Of a DNA stretch of 64,000 nucleotides, positions 36,298 to 45,332 are shown in pieces. The notes under the pieces were generated by a model. The model ran no database searches. It was given only the letters and a program-made list of their open reading frames with translations, and had not been told where the DNA came from. The position numbers and the translations under genes are program-made. Position 1 is the first letter of the stretch, and each line of letters begins with the position of its first letter. This DNA comes from Spongiibacter thalassae (GTDB lineage Bacteria; Pseudomonadota; Gammaproteobacteria; Pseudomonadales; Spongiibacteraceae): positions 649,451-713,450 of the forward strand of contig NZ_JAAWWK010000002.1 in the NCBI RefSeq assembly GCF_012272835.1, written 5' to 3'.

Positions 36298-36963
36298 ATG
36301 GCGACACTCAAAGAGGCGTTGACCTCACCGGTATTTAAAAACAACCCGATTGCCCTGCAGATCCTCGGTATCTGTAGTGCATTGGCGGTGACCTCCAGCC
36401 TGAAAGTCACCCTGGTTATGTGTATCTCGGTAATTCTGGTTACCGGTTTTTCCAACCTCGCGGTATCGGCGATTCGCAACCATATTCCGAGCAGCATTCG
36501 GATTATCGTGCAGATGGTCATTATTGCGTCGCTGGTAATTGTGGTTGACCAATTGTTGAAGGCCTACGCCTTCGCGATCAGCAAGCAGCTGTCGGTGTTC
36601 GTCGGTCTGATTATCACCAACTGTATCGTAATGGGTCGTGCGGAAGGTTTCGCGATGAAGAATCCGCCACTGGCGAGCTTCATCGACGGTATCGGCAACG
36701 GCCTGGGCTACAGCGTGGTGCTGTTCAGCGTTGGTTTCGTTCGCGAACTGCTGGGTTCCGGCTCACTGTTTGGTATCGACGTTCTGCCCACAATTAACGA
36801 TGGTGGCTGGTATGTGCCCAACGGCTTGCTGCTGTTGCCGCCCAGCGCCTTCTTCCTGATCGGTATTTTCATCTGGATTCTGCGCGCAGTGCAGAAAGAT
36901 CAGGTTGAGAAAGAAGAATTCAAAATCACCAAGAACACCCGTAGTGTCAAGGAGGCCTTCTGA
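36298..36963 (+). CDS. nqrD: Na+-translocating NADH-quinone reductase subunit D
   Basis: A 221-residue six-span membrane subunit. NqrD and NqrE are homologous to each other and to RnfE/RnfA; each supplies conserved membrane Cys residues to an intramembrane iron centre ([11 protein letters not shown] here). It starts three bases after nqrC and overlaps nqrE by one base. Confidence 0.96.
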   Translation: MATLKEALTSPVFKNNPIALQILGICSALAVTSSLKVTLVMCISVILVTGFSNLAVSAIRNHIPSSIRIIVQMVIIASLVIVVDQLLKAYAFAISKQLSVFVGLIITNCIVMGRAEGFAMKNPPLASFIDGIGNGLGYSVVLFSVGFVRELLGSGSLFGIDVLPTINDGGWYVPNGLLLLPPSAFFLIGIFIWILRAVQKDQVEKEEFKITKNTRSVKEAF

Positions 36964-37571
36964 TGGAACACTTTATCAGCCTGTTTATCAGGTCGGTGTT
37001 TATCGAGAATATGGCCCTGGCCTTCTTCCTCGGTATGTGTACCTTCCTGGCGATTTCGAAAAAGATTCAGGCGGCGATTGGTCTGGGTATTGCGGTTATC
37101 GTAGTACTGACACTGACTGTGCCGGTTAACAACCTGATCTACAACTACTTACTCCGTGATGGGGCGCTGGCCTGGGCCGGTTATCCCGACGTGGATCTGA
37201 GCTTCCTCGGCCTGCTGAGCTATATCGGTGTTATCGCCGCTATCGTGCAGATTATGGAAATGTTCCTCGACAAGTTCGTGCCTGCGCTATACAGCGCATT
37301 GGGCGTGTTCCTGCCACTGATTACCGTAAACTGCGCCATCATGGGTGGCTCGCTGTTTATGGTAGAGCGGGACTACACCTTTGCTGAGTCGGTGGTCTAC
37401 GGTGCCGGTGCCGGTACTGGTTGGGCACTGGCCATTGCCGCACTGGCCGGGATTCGCGAGAAGCTGAAGTACAGCGATGTACCCGAAGGTCTGCGCGGTC
37501 TGGGTATCACCTTTATCACCGTTGGCTTGATGTCGTTGGGCTTCATGTCCTTCGGCGGTATTGACCTGTAA
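36963..37571 (+). CDS. nqrE: Na+-translocating NADH-quinone reductase subunit E
   Basis: A 202-residue six-span membrane subunit. It has the paralogous motif [18 protein letters not shown] with the iron-centre Cys and the N-terminal [21 protein letters not shown] with the second Cys. The TGATG overlap with nqrD supports coupled synthesis of the two pseudo-symmetric partners. Confidence 0.96.
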   Translation: MEHFISLFIRSVFIENMALAFFLGMCTFLAISKKIQAAIGLGIAVIVVLTLTVPVNNLIYNYLLRDGALAWAGYPDVDLSFLGLLSYIGVIAAIVQIMEMFLDKFVPALYSALGVFLPLITVNCAIMGGSLFMVERDYTFAESVVYGAGAGTGWALAIAALAGIREKLKYSDVPEGLRGLGITFITVGLMSLGFMSFGGIDL

Positions 37572-37598
37572 CCGAGACAGATAACTGGAGGCGTTTTA

Positions 37599-38822
37599 AT
37601 GAATACAGTGGTTGTTCTCGGTGTGACGATGTTTACCGCGATAGTCCTGTCGCTGGTGGCCGTCATTCTGATTGCGCGCTCGCGACTGGTGAGCAGCGGC
37701 AATGTCAGTATCGAGATAAATGGTGAAAAAACAATTAACGTACCCGCTGGCGACAAGCTGCTGGGTACACTTTCAAATCAGGGTATCTTCCTGGCATCGG
37801 CCTGTGGTGGCGGCGGTAGCTGCGCCCAGTGCAAATGCATCGTAAAGGACGGTGGCGGCTCCATGCTGGCCACTGAAGAAGCGCATTTCAGCCCCCGCGA
37901 AGCTCGCGAAGGCTGGCGCCTCTCCTGTCAGACTCCGGTCAAGCAGGATATGGTGATTGAAGTGCCCGAGGATGTCTTTGGGGTCAAGCAATGGGAGTGT
38001 ACTGTTGAGTCCAACCCCAATGTGGCGACCTTTATCAAGGAATTGACGCTGAAATTGCCGGAAGGTGAGAACGTCGATTTCCGCGCCGGTGGTTATGTTC
38101 AGCTGGAATGTCCTCCTCACCACGTTAAGTACTCGGATTTCGATATTCCCGAGGAATACCGTGGTGACTGGGAGCGTTTTGGCTTCTTCGACGTTGAGTC
38201 CAAGGTGGACGAGACGGTAATACGCGCCTATTCAATGGCGAACTACCCGGAAGAAAAAGGACTGGTCAAGTTCAACATCCGAGCGGCTACGCCGCCGCCG
38301 AACAACCTGGCGCTGCCCGCAGGGCAAATGTCGTCCTGGGTGTTTAACCTGAAGCCCGGTGACAAGGTCAAGGTTTATGGCCCCTTTGGTGAGTTCTTCG
38401 CCAAAGACACCGATGCCGAGATGGTCTTTGTTGGTGGTGGTGCCGGTATGGCGCCGATGCGCTCGCATATCTTCGATCAGCTTCGTCGCCTGAAGTCCAA
38501 GCGTAAAATCTCCTTCTGGTACGGTGCCCGTTCACTGCGTGAAGCGTTTTACATGGACGAGTACGACCAGTTGGCCGAAGAAAACGAAAACTTTGAGTGG
38601 CACCTGGCACTGTCTGATCCTCAGCCAGAGGACAACTGGACGGGTCTCACCGGCTTTATCCACCAGGTGTTGTATGAAAACTACCTGAAGGATCACCCGG
38701 CGCCAGAGGATTGCGAGTACTACATGTGTGGGCCTCCGATGATGAACGCGGCGGTGATCAAAATGCTGGAAGACCTCGGTGTCGAGCCGGAAAACATTCT
38801 GCTGGATGATTTCGGTGGCTAA
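37599..38822 (+). CDS. nqrF: Na+-translocating NADH-quinone reductase subunit F
   Basis: A 407-residue NADH-oxidising subunit. One membrane anchor (about 3-25) is followed by a 2Fe-2S ferredoxin domain ([13 protein letters not shown], then LSCQTPV) and an FAD/NADH reductase domain ([28 protein letters not shown]). It passes electrons from NADH via FAD and the iron-sulfur centre into the membrane subunits. Its last bases include the GTG start of apbE. Confidence 0.97.
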   Translation: MNTVVVLGVTMFTAIVLSLVAVILIARSRLVSSGNVSIEINGEKTINVPAGDKLLGTLSNQGIFLASACGGGGSCAQCKCIVKDGGGSMLATEEAHFSPREAREGWRLSCQTPVKQDMVIEVPEDVFGVKQWECTVESNPNVATFIKELTLKLPEGENVDFRAGGYVQLECPPHHVKYSDFDIPEEYRGDWERFGFFDVESKVDETVIRAYSMANYPEEKGLVKFNIRAATPPPNNLALPAGQMSSWVFNLKPGDKVKVYGPFGEFFAKDTDAEMVFVGGGAGMAPMRSHIFDQLRRLKSKRKISFWYGARSLREAFYMDEYDQLAEENENFEWHLALSDPQPEDNWTGLTGFIHQVLYENYLKDHPAPEDCEYYMCGPPMMNAAVIKMLEDLGVEPENILLDDFGG

Positions 38823-39867
38823 AGCAGTCGTTGATCTGCCAAAAGCAGCGCTTGCGCTGCTTTTTCTGTTTTTGGTGGCGTGTGCTCGCGAACCGGAGGC
38901 GGTCATTCGCCTTGACGGGCAAACGATGGGCACGACCTATCACGTTACGCTGATCAACCCCGGTAATCTGCACGGCGACGAGTTAAAGCGACAGCTGGAT
39001 TACCAGTTGCAGCACTTTAACCAGATCGCCTCGACCTATATTGACGACTCCGAGCTGAACACCCTAAATCGTGCGAGTATTGGTGAGTGGCTGCCGGTCA
39101 GTGAGCCCCTGTTCAATATTCTGAGCTTGGCAGTTGAAGTGAGCTGGCTCACTGGTGGCGCCTTCGATATTACCGTGGCCCCACTGGTGGATCTGTGGGG
39201 GTTTGGCCCCCGGAAGCGTCAGGGCAAACCTTCCGCCGAAGAAATTGAAGCAGAGATGGCCAAGGTCGGCTTTAACCGTCTCGAGCTGGATATGCTGGAA
39301 CCCAAACTGCGCAAAACCGCAGCACTGCAAATGGATTTGTCAGCCATTGCCAAGGGCTATGGTGTTGATGCAGCAGCGATCTGGCTGGAGTCGCTAGGGG
39401 TGACCGATTACCTGGTGGAAATCGGCGGTGAAATGCGGGTTGCAGGCAAGAGCCCACGGGGCGACGCCTGGCGCATTGGCGTTGAAAACCCCGGCGCTGA
39501 CAGCGATGCGATGCTGGCCATAGAGCTGGGTGATATCGCTGTGGCGACCTCAGGGGATTACCGCAACTATTTTGAAGAGGACGGTGTTCGCTATTCCCAC
39601 ACCATTGACCCCCGTACCGGCAGTCCCATTACCCATCGACTGGCCTCGGTGACGGTGCTGGATGCGTCCTGCGCTTTTGCGGACGCGATGGCCACGGGCT
39701 TTTCCGTGCTGGGTGCAGAGCGTACACTGAAACTTGCAGAGGCCAGTGATATTCCGGTCTATCTGCTGGAAAAAACCGAACAGGGCTTTGTCGCGCGCTA
39801 CAGCAGCGCCTTCAAACCCTACCTTCCGGTGGCGACGCCGAACACCGCAGTAGAAGGGGAGCAATAA
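38815..39867 (+). CDS. apbE: FAD:protein FMN transferase
   Basis: A 350-residue periplasmic lipoprotein (signal segment, lipobox FLVACARE). It attaches FMN to Thr in NqrB and NqrC. Family motifs are [12 protein letters not shown], the Gly-rich [15 protein letters not shown] and [16 protein letters not shown] 38815 overlaps the nqrF stop by eight bases in the same GTGGCTAA arrangement as nqrB/nqrC. The upstream frame lies inside nqrF and is not used. Confidence 0.95.
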   Translation: MAKAVVDLPKAALALLFLFLVACAREPEAVIRLDGQTMGTTYHVTLINPGNLHGDELKRQLDYQLQHFNQIASTYIDDSELNTLNRASIGEWLPVSEPLFNILSLAVEVSWLTGGAFDITVAPLVDLWGFGPRKRQGKPSAEEIEAEMAKVGFNRLELDMLEPKLRKTAALQMDLSAIAKGYGVDAAAIWLESLGVTDYLVEIGGEMRVAGKSPRGDAWRIGVENPGADSDAMLAIELGDIAVATSGDYRNYFEEDGVRYSHTIDPRTGSPITHRLASVTVLDASCAFADAMATGFSVLGAERTLKLAEASDIPVYLLEKTEQGFVARYSSAFKPYLPVATPNTAVEGEQ

Positions 39868-40103
39868 TGGCTACGATAGTTGCTGCAGTATTTGTAATGA
39901 TGCTAATTGTCGCAATGATGGCGGTTGGCGTAATCTTCGGGCGCAAGCCGATTTCGGGTTCCTGCGGCGGAGTGGGACAAGCCCTGGCTGAGCCGGACTA
40001 TGTGTGTGATCTGTGTGGCAACGACCCAAATAAATGTATCGAAGAAAAGCAAAAGTCCTCATCCCCGGTCGCGTCATCGCAGTTCTATAACGCAGACCGC
40101 TGA
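39867..40103 (+). CDS. nqrM: Na+-NQR maturation protein NqrM
   Basis: A 78-residue small membrane protein with one N-terminal span and four conserved Cys: one in SGSCGG, two in VCDLCG and one in NKCIE. NqrM is needed to assemble the iron centre between NqrD and NqrE. It overlaps apbE by one base, completing an operon that codes for both the enzyme and its two maturation factors. Confidence 0.95.
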   Translation: MATIVAAVFVMMLIVAMMAVGVIFGRKPISGSCGGVGQALAEPDYVCDLCGNDPNKCIEEKQKSSSPVASSQFYNADR

Positions 40104-40125
40104 TACGCCGCGCCAATGGCCCCGA

Positions 40126-41247
40126 TTACGGGGCGGCGTTGGGATCGCCCCACACGGCCACGCGTTTCAAATAGGCCTCCCGGGCGATCTCCACATCTTT
40201 TAAAAACCTGTCCAGTTCGTGTAGCTGCAATGCCTGTGGGCCATCTACCAGGGCCTGTTCCGGCTTGGGGTGGAAGTCTACCAAAATCATGTTTGCACCC
40301 GCTGTGACGCCCTGGGCGGTGGCATGACACACCTCCATAATGCCGTCCGGCGCAAGGTCTCGACTGCCGACAGAGTGTGAGGGGTCGATGCAGACCGGCA
40401 TCCGGGTCAAGCGTTTCACTGTGGGCACCTGGGCAAAATCCACCATATTGCGGTGGGGGTTGCCAAATTCACTCTTCATGCCGCGCAGGCAGAATATCAC
40501 CCGATTGTTGCCTTCGCTGGCGAGGTATTCCGCGGCGTTTAGCGACTCGTTCAGGGTTATTCCGAATCCGCGTTTAAGCAGGGCCGGAAAGTGTGGCTGA
40601 CGACCGATGGCCTTAAGCAATTCAAAATTCTGGGTATTGCGGGTGCCAATTTGCAGTATCACCCCACAGGCGTTGCCGCTTTCCGTTAGGGCCTGCTGTA
40701 TTTCGTCTATGTGCTGCTCGTGGGTGACCTCCATCGCCACTACAGCAATATCGTGCTTGCCTGCTTGCTCAAACACCCAGGGCAGGCAGACCGCGCCATG
40801 GCCCTGAAACGCGTAGGGGTTGGTGCGCGGCTTGTAGGCGCCCATGCGGGTGCAGCGCAGGCCATTTGCCTGGAGTGCAGACATCATTTCGCCAACGTGT
40901 TTCCGGTTATCTACGGCGCACAGGCCGGCGAACACATGTAGGCTGTCCTGGCTAAAGCGCAGTCCTTGATAATCGAAGCCGCACAAGCGTGAGGGGTCGT
41001 TGTGGCGGCCCAGTACCCGGTATTCCTCGGAAATCCGCACGACACGCTCTACTGCGGGCAGGGCGGATATCTCGTCGATGCTCAGGCTGTGGGTGTCGCC
41101 CAGCAGGTAAATTTCGGTCAGTGATTGCTGCTGGCCCTGAATTACATGTTGTTTGATGCTAATACCGGGCAGGGCCTGGAGGTGAGCCAGGGTCTGTTGA
41201 TATGCGGAATCATTGGTGTCGATGTCAGGGTGGAGGATTAACAGCAT
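40126..41247 (-). CDS. 3-deoxy-7-phosphoheptulonate synthase (DAHP synthase), class I beta
   Basis: A 373-residue enzyme of the first shikimate-pathway step (phosphoenolpyruvate plus erythrose-4-phosphate). An N-terminal ferredoxin-like regulatory domain (about 1-95) precedes the TIM barrel. The barrel has GAYKPRTNPYAFQGHG, LQIGTRNTQNFELLKAIG, CLRGMKSE and a metal-ligand region DPSHSVGSRD. The regulatory domain distinguishes it from E. coli AroF/G/H. Convergent with nqrM, divergent from lolC. No leader or attenuator is seen in the 117-base upstream gap. Confidence 0.93.
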   Translation of the reverse strand: MLLILHPDIDTNDSAYQQTLAHLQALPGISIKQHVIQGQQQSLTEIYLLGDTHSLSIDEISALPAVERVVRISEEYRVLGRHNDPSRLCGFDYQGLRFSQDSLHVFAGLCAVDNRKHVGEMMSALQANGLRCTRMGAYKPRTNPYAFQGHGAVCLPWVFEQAGKHDIAVVAMEVTHEQHIDEIQQALTESGNACGVILQIGTRNTQNFELLKAIGRQPHFPALLKRGFGITLNESLNAAEYLASEGNNRVIFCLRGMKSEFGNPHRNMVDFAQVPTVKRLTRMPVCIDPSHSVGSRDLAPDGIMEVCHATAQGVTAGANMILVDFHPKPEQALVDGPQALQLHELDRFLKDVEIAREAYLKRVAVWGDPNAAP

Positions 41248-41364
41248 ATCGATACTCCGTCAGTGTCGCAGTTTGTGGTGAATGCGTGCTAAAACAATGC
41301 TTTTTGGTGTGCTCACTTGATAGTATAGGCGCAGATTTTCCCAGCAGGTGTTTCGTACCCGATC

Positions 41365-42606
41365 ATGCCCAATTCACTGCCCGTGTTCATAGGACTGCGC
41401 TACTTTCGCCGGGGTTCCGGCGACGATCGCTTTTTGTCGCTGATGTCCTGGTTTTCACTGCTGGGGATGCTGATCGGTGTGGTGTCGCTGGTCGTGGTGA
41501 CATCGGTGATGAACGGCTTTGAATACGAGCTACAAAAGCGGGTGTTGGCGGTGGTGCCCCACGCTTATGTCGACGGCCCCCAGGGGCGCCTGGGTGATTG
41601 GGAGCAACACCTGGACACCCTTTCTGCCCGTAAAGGGGTGGTTGCGGTTGCACCGTATGTTGGCGGCAAGGCCATGCTGTCGGCAGGGGAGGTACGCGGT
41701 GCAGCGCTTTACGGGGTAGAGCCGGAACTGGAGAGCGGCGTGTCGTCGGTTGCCCGCAGTGTCTCCAGCGGGCGCTATCTGCAAGACCCCGGTGACTATG
41801 ACATTGTGCTGGGCGATATTCTGGCGCGGCAACTTGGCGTGGCGGTGGGTGATACTGTGCGGGTCATTCTGCCACGGGTGACCGTCACCCCCTTCGGCCT
41901 GTTCCCCCGAGAGCGTGGCTTCCGGGTGGTCGGTACCTTCAGTGCCGGCGCGCAACTGGACGGCACCACAGCGTTTATCCATATTGCCGACGCTCGCAAA
42001 CTCTATCAGTTGGGTGAGGATGTGGTGGGCCTGCGCCTGCAATTCCATGATATGTTCGCGGCGCAGCCCCTCAGTGAAGGCCTGTTGTCAGATCTTCCGC
42101 CGGGCAGCACGGCAACGGCCTGGAGCGAGTCTCAGGGGAGCCTGTTTCAGGCGGTGAATATGGAAAAGCAAATGGTGCGCCTGCTGCTGATGTTTATTGT
42201 ATTGATCGCGGCCTTCAATATTATTTCGATATTAAGCATGGCGGTGTCGGCCCGTCGAGGAGCCATTGCGGTGCTGCGTACCATGGGCGCGAGTCCAATG
42301 ACAGTGATGGCGATATTTATTGTTTACGGCATGACCACAGGTTTGCTCGGATTGGTGGGTGGGCTGGCCATCGGCCTGCCGGTGGCTTTCCATGTCGGTG
42401 ATATTGTTGCCTGGTTCGAGCAGCTGAGCGGCATCTATATCTTTGACCCTCGAGTGTATTTTATCAGCCGTATTCCGTCGCTGGTGCAGCCGGGAGATGT
42501 GGTGCTAGTGGGCGCTTTCTGTCTGACATTGAGCTTGCTGGCGGCGCTGTTCCCCGCATGGCAGGCGTCAAGGATTCAACCTGCCGAAGCACTCCGTTAT
42601 GAATAA
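41365..42606 (+). CDS. lolC: Lipoprotein-releasing ABC transporter permease LolC
   Basis: A 413-residue inner-membrane permease: one span near residues 25-50, a large periplasmic domain and three C-terminal spans with the FtsX-type core (IAVLRTMGASPMTVMAIF). With LolD and LolE it extracts outer-membrane lipoproteins and hands them to LolA. Its order first in the operon and its sequence suit LolC, though LolC and LolE are paralogues and could be exchanged. It overlaps lolD by eight bases (ATGAATAA). Confidence 0.93.
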   Translation: MPNSLPVFIGLRYFRRGSGDDRFLSLMSWFSLLGMLIGVVSLVVVTSVMNGFEYELQKRVLAVVPHAYVDGPQGRLGDWEQHLDTLSARKGVVAVAPYVGGKAMLSAGEVRGAALYGVEPELESGVSSVARSVSSGRYLQDPGDYDIVLGDILARQLGVAVGDTVRVILPRVTVTPFGLFPRERGFRVVGTFSAGAQLDGTTAFIHIADARKLYQLGEDVVGLRLQFHDMFAAQPLSEGLLSDLPPGSTATAWSESQGSLFQAVNMEKQMVRLLLMFIVLIAAFNIISILSMAVSARRGAIAVLRTMGASPMTVMAIFIVYGMTTGLLGLVGGLAIGLPVAFHVGDIVAWFEQLSGIYIFDPRVYFISRIPSLVQPGDVVLVGAFCLTLSLLAALFPAWQASRIQPAEALRYE

Positions 42607-43354
42607 TACTGATGATGCGATGGCGTCTCACCGTATGAGTAGCAACATGACTGCAATGGAATCAATACCCGCCGAGGCAGTGCTGCAATGCCGGGCACTG
42701 TGCAAGCACTATCGTCAGGGCAGTGAAGTGCTGCATATCCTCAATGCTGTCGAGCTGGAGGTGAAAGCGGGAGAAACCCTGGCGATTGTCGGCCCCTCGG
42801 GCGCGGGTAAAACGACCCTGTTGCATATGCTGGGTGGTCTGGATTTGCCCAGCAGTGGTCGGGTCTTGCTCGGCGGCGACGATCTCGCGACCCTGGATGA
42901 CCGCCAGCGCAGCGCACTGCGCAATCGCAAGCTGGGCTTTGTCTACCAGTTCCATCACCTGTTGGGTGAGTTCAGTGCGGTGGAAAATGCCGCCATGCCA
43001 CTGTTGATCGGCGGCATGGGGAAAAAGCAGGCTAGGGCCCAGGCGGCTGAATTACTCGAACGAGTCGGCTTGAGTGCCCGGCTTGAACACCGTCCGGCAC
43101 AGCTTTCCGGCGGCGAGCGGCAACGGGTCGCCATAGCCCGGGCGCTGGTAAACCGTCCAGCCTGTGTGCTCCTGGACGAGCCCACGGGCAATCTCGACCG
43201 GGACACCGCAGACTCGGTGCACGGTTTGCTGGAACAGCTCAACAAGGAGTTTGCTATCAGTTTGCTGGTGGTTACCCACGACCCGGCACTGGCCGGGCGT
43301 ATGCAGCGGGTGCTGGAGCTGCGCGATGGCCAATTGCAGGAGCAAACGCGCTAA
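42599..43354 (+). CDS. lolD: Lipoprotein-releasing ABC transporter ATPase LolD
   Basis: An ABC ATPase with Walker A GPSGAGKTT, the LolD-type VYQFHHLLGEFSAVENAAMPLL, signature LSGGERQR and Walker B VLLDEPTGNLD. From ATG 42599 it has 251 residues; homologues start closer to the ATG at 42656 (232 residues). No start has a clear ribosome site, and the overlap with lolC favours coupled initiation at 42599 or a downstream ATG. It overlaps lolE by one base. Confidence 0.95.
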   Translation: MNNTDDAMASHRMSSNMTAMESIPAEAVLQCRALCKHYRQGSEVLHILNAVELEVKAGETLAIVGPSGAGKTTLLHMLGGLDLPSSGRVLLGGDDLATLDDRQRSALRNRKLGFVYQFHHLLGEFSAVENAAMPLLIGGMGKKQARAQAAELLERVGLSARLEHRPAQLSGGERQRVAIARALVNRPACVLLDEPTGNLDRDTADSVHGLLEQLNKEFAISLLVVTHDPALAGRMQRVLELRDGQLQEQTR

Positions 43355-44559
43355 TGGCGAATTTTGCCGGTTTCGTTGGGCTGCGCTACAGCCTCGGACG
43401 AGGCGGCGGTGAGCTGCTGTCGTTTTTGTCACGCTTGTCGATGGCGGGGCTGATTATTGGTATTGCCATTCTGGTCACCGTGCTCTCGGTAATGAATGGC
43501 TTTGACCGGGAGATGCGGCAGCGCATTCTGGCTCTGGTGCCCCATATCAGTCTGGAGCCGTGGAACAGTCAGAGTGAGGATTGGCAGTCGCTGCGTGAAC
43601 AGGTATTGCGCCACGACGAGGTGCGAGCGGCGGCGCCCTATATGACCGGCAACGCTCTGCTGATAAAGGCAGGCTCGGCCGAGCCTGTTCAGTTTTTCGG
43701 GATCGATCCCGTTGCGGAAGCAGAGGTCTCCAGTCTTGGTGATTTTGCGGAGCTGTCGCTGTTAGGTGATGACGCCGTGGTGCTGGGTAGCGGTCTGGCG
43801 CAGCGGCTGGGTGTGGCGGTTAACGACAGTGTCAACCTGGCGATACCCGCCGAAAAAGCCGGTGTGCGCTTTCACCGCTTTGATGTGGCTGGCATTGCCG
43901 CTACCGGCACGGAACTGGATCACCAATTGGTGCTGATGCATATCGTGTCTGCAGTGAAATTGATGCCCGATGCGCGACCCTCGTTGCGGGTCAGTGTTGA
44001 GGATGTTTTCGCGGCGCCTCGGGTGGCGTGGGAGTTGTCCACCGTCCACGGTGGTGACTTCATTATCAGTGACTGGAGTCGACAATTTGGCAACATGTAC
44101 CACGCTATTCAGATGTCGCGGAAGCTGGTGGTGATCATGCTGCTCAGCGTTGTGGCGGTGGCGGTGTTCAATATTGTGTCAACACTGGTGATGGTAGTGA
44201 ATGACAAGCGCGGGGATATTGCCATTTTGCGCAGCCAGGGCGCGGGGCAATTCGATATCCTGAAAATATTTCTGGTCTACGGCGCCATGATCGGCGGCAT
44301 TGGCAGTGTGCTGGGGTCTCTGGCCGGTGTCATCCTGTCGCTGGGTATTGGCGACTTGCTGTCTGGCATCGAAGCACTGTTCGGGGTGAAATTATTGAGC
44401 AGCGAGGTCTATCCGATCAGCTATCTGCCGGTGGATATTCGCTTGGCCGACGTGATGTTGGTGGCGGCCACCGCCTATGTGATGAGTATCTTTGCCAGTC
44501 TGTATCCCGCGTGGCGAGCGTCGCGCCTGCCCCCTGCCGAGGCCCTGCGTCACGGCTAG
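43354..44559 (+). CDS. lolE: Lipoprotein-releasing ABC transporter permease LolE
   Basis: A 401-residue permease paralogous to LolC (FVGLRYSLGRGGGELLSFLSRLSMAGLIIGIAILV at the start; IAILRSQGAGQFDILKIF in the core). It has the same topology: one N-terminal span, periplasmic domain, three C-terminal spans. It is the lipoprotein-contacting partner in the LolCDE complex. It ends four bases inside the convergent DUF2062 gene. Confidence 0.93.
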   Translation: MANFAGFVGLRYSLGRGGGELLSFLSRLSMAGLIIGIAILVTVLSVMNGFDREMRQRILALVPHISLEPWNSQSEDWQSLREQVLRHDEVRAAAPYMTGNALLIKAGSAEPVQFFGIDPVAEAEVSSLGDFAELSLLGDDAVVLGSGLAQRLGVAVNDSVNLAIPAEKAGVRFHRFDVAGIAATGTELDHQLVLMHIVSAVKLMPDARPSLRVSVEDVFAAPRVAWELSTVHGGDFIISDWSRQFGNMYHAIQMSRKLVVIMLLSVVAVAVFNIVSTLVMVVNDKRGDIAILRSQGAGQFDILKIFLVYGAMIGGIGSVLGSLAGVILSLGIGDLLSGIEALFGVKLLSSEVYPISYLPVDIRLADVMLVAATAYVMSIFASLYPAWRASRLPPAEALRHG

Positions 44560-45122
44560 CTGTTTGGGGGAGGGGGCGTCTTTGCGGGCTTTTTTAACAC
44601 GCCACGGGTTCGGCGCAGTGCCTGGCGTTTGCGCCAGCGCCGAACGACATTCACCCGCCAGAGCACGTGGACGGTAACGGCCCCCAACAGGGAACTGAAC
44701 AAACCGGTGACAAAACAGCCCAGCAGGAAGGGCCGCCACAGCAAGGTCAGTTCCTCCTGAATCCATATCCAGGATAATTCAAAGTGGAATTTGGCTCGGG
44801 GCACGTCGAGCAGCAGAGCGCCCACTTTGTAGGTGAAGTAAAAAATCGCGGGAATGGTGACCGGGTTACTGATCCAGACCAGCATGACAGAGATTGGCAG
44901 ATTGGCGCGGCAGACGATCGCGACCATGGCTGCCAATAACATTTGCGCTGGCAGTGGTACAAAAGCGGTAAACAAGCCGATAAAAAAGGCCAATGTGACC
45001 GACCGACGATTCAGATGCCAAAGGTTGGCGTCGTGTAGAAGACTGCCAAAGACCCTTACCGAGGGATGCTCACGCATAATTTCGGGGGTCGGTAGCCAGC
45101 GCTTGAAGAATTTACGTGCCAT
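44556..45122 (-). CDS. DUF2062 membrane protein
   Basis: A 188-residue protein with three predicted membrane spans (about 43-60, 65-100, 130-155) and a basic C-terminus (RRWRKRQALRRTRG...PPPPNS). The segment SVTLAFFIGLFTAFVPLPAQMLLA and WISNPVTIPAIFYFTYKVG is the DUF2062 signature. Function unknown. It occurs near lolCDE in related genomes. Its 3' end overlaps lolE by four bases. Confidence 0.88.
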   Translation of the reverse strand: MARKFFKRWLPTPEIMREHPSVRVFGSLLHDANLWHLNRRSVTLAFFIGLFTAFVPLPAQMLLAAMVAIVCRANLPISVMLVWISNPVTIPAIFYFTYKVGALLLDVPRAKFHFELSWIWIQEELTLLWRPFLLGCFVTGLFSSLLGAVTVHVLWRVNVVRRWRKRQALRRTRGVLKKPAKTPPPPNS

Positions 45123-45332
45123 CCGCCCACTTTACTTGCGTAGTATGAAATTAATAAAACAGACGGCGGGCCGTCTTTGACGGCGTATTATGCACGTAAG
45201 CCCCGCGCTTCTCCAGCGCTGGCAAGGGGGACGTTAGCAAGAAATATATCGTTGTGGCCGTCAATCGCCTTGGCGGCTCGCGGTTATCGCCAGAGATAAA
45301 AGACCACGACAAACCTCAGGCAGGGAGCCAGC

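Noticed and set aside
40119-40134. GCCCCG-ATTA-CGGGGC hairpin between nqrM and the DAHP synthase gene
   Set aside because: No T run on either strand and it lies over the end of the synthase gene; not convincing as an intrinsic terminator.
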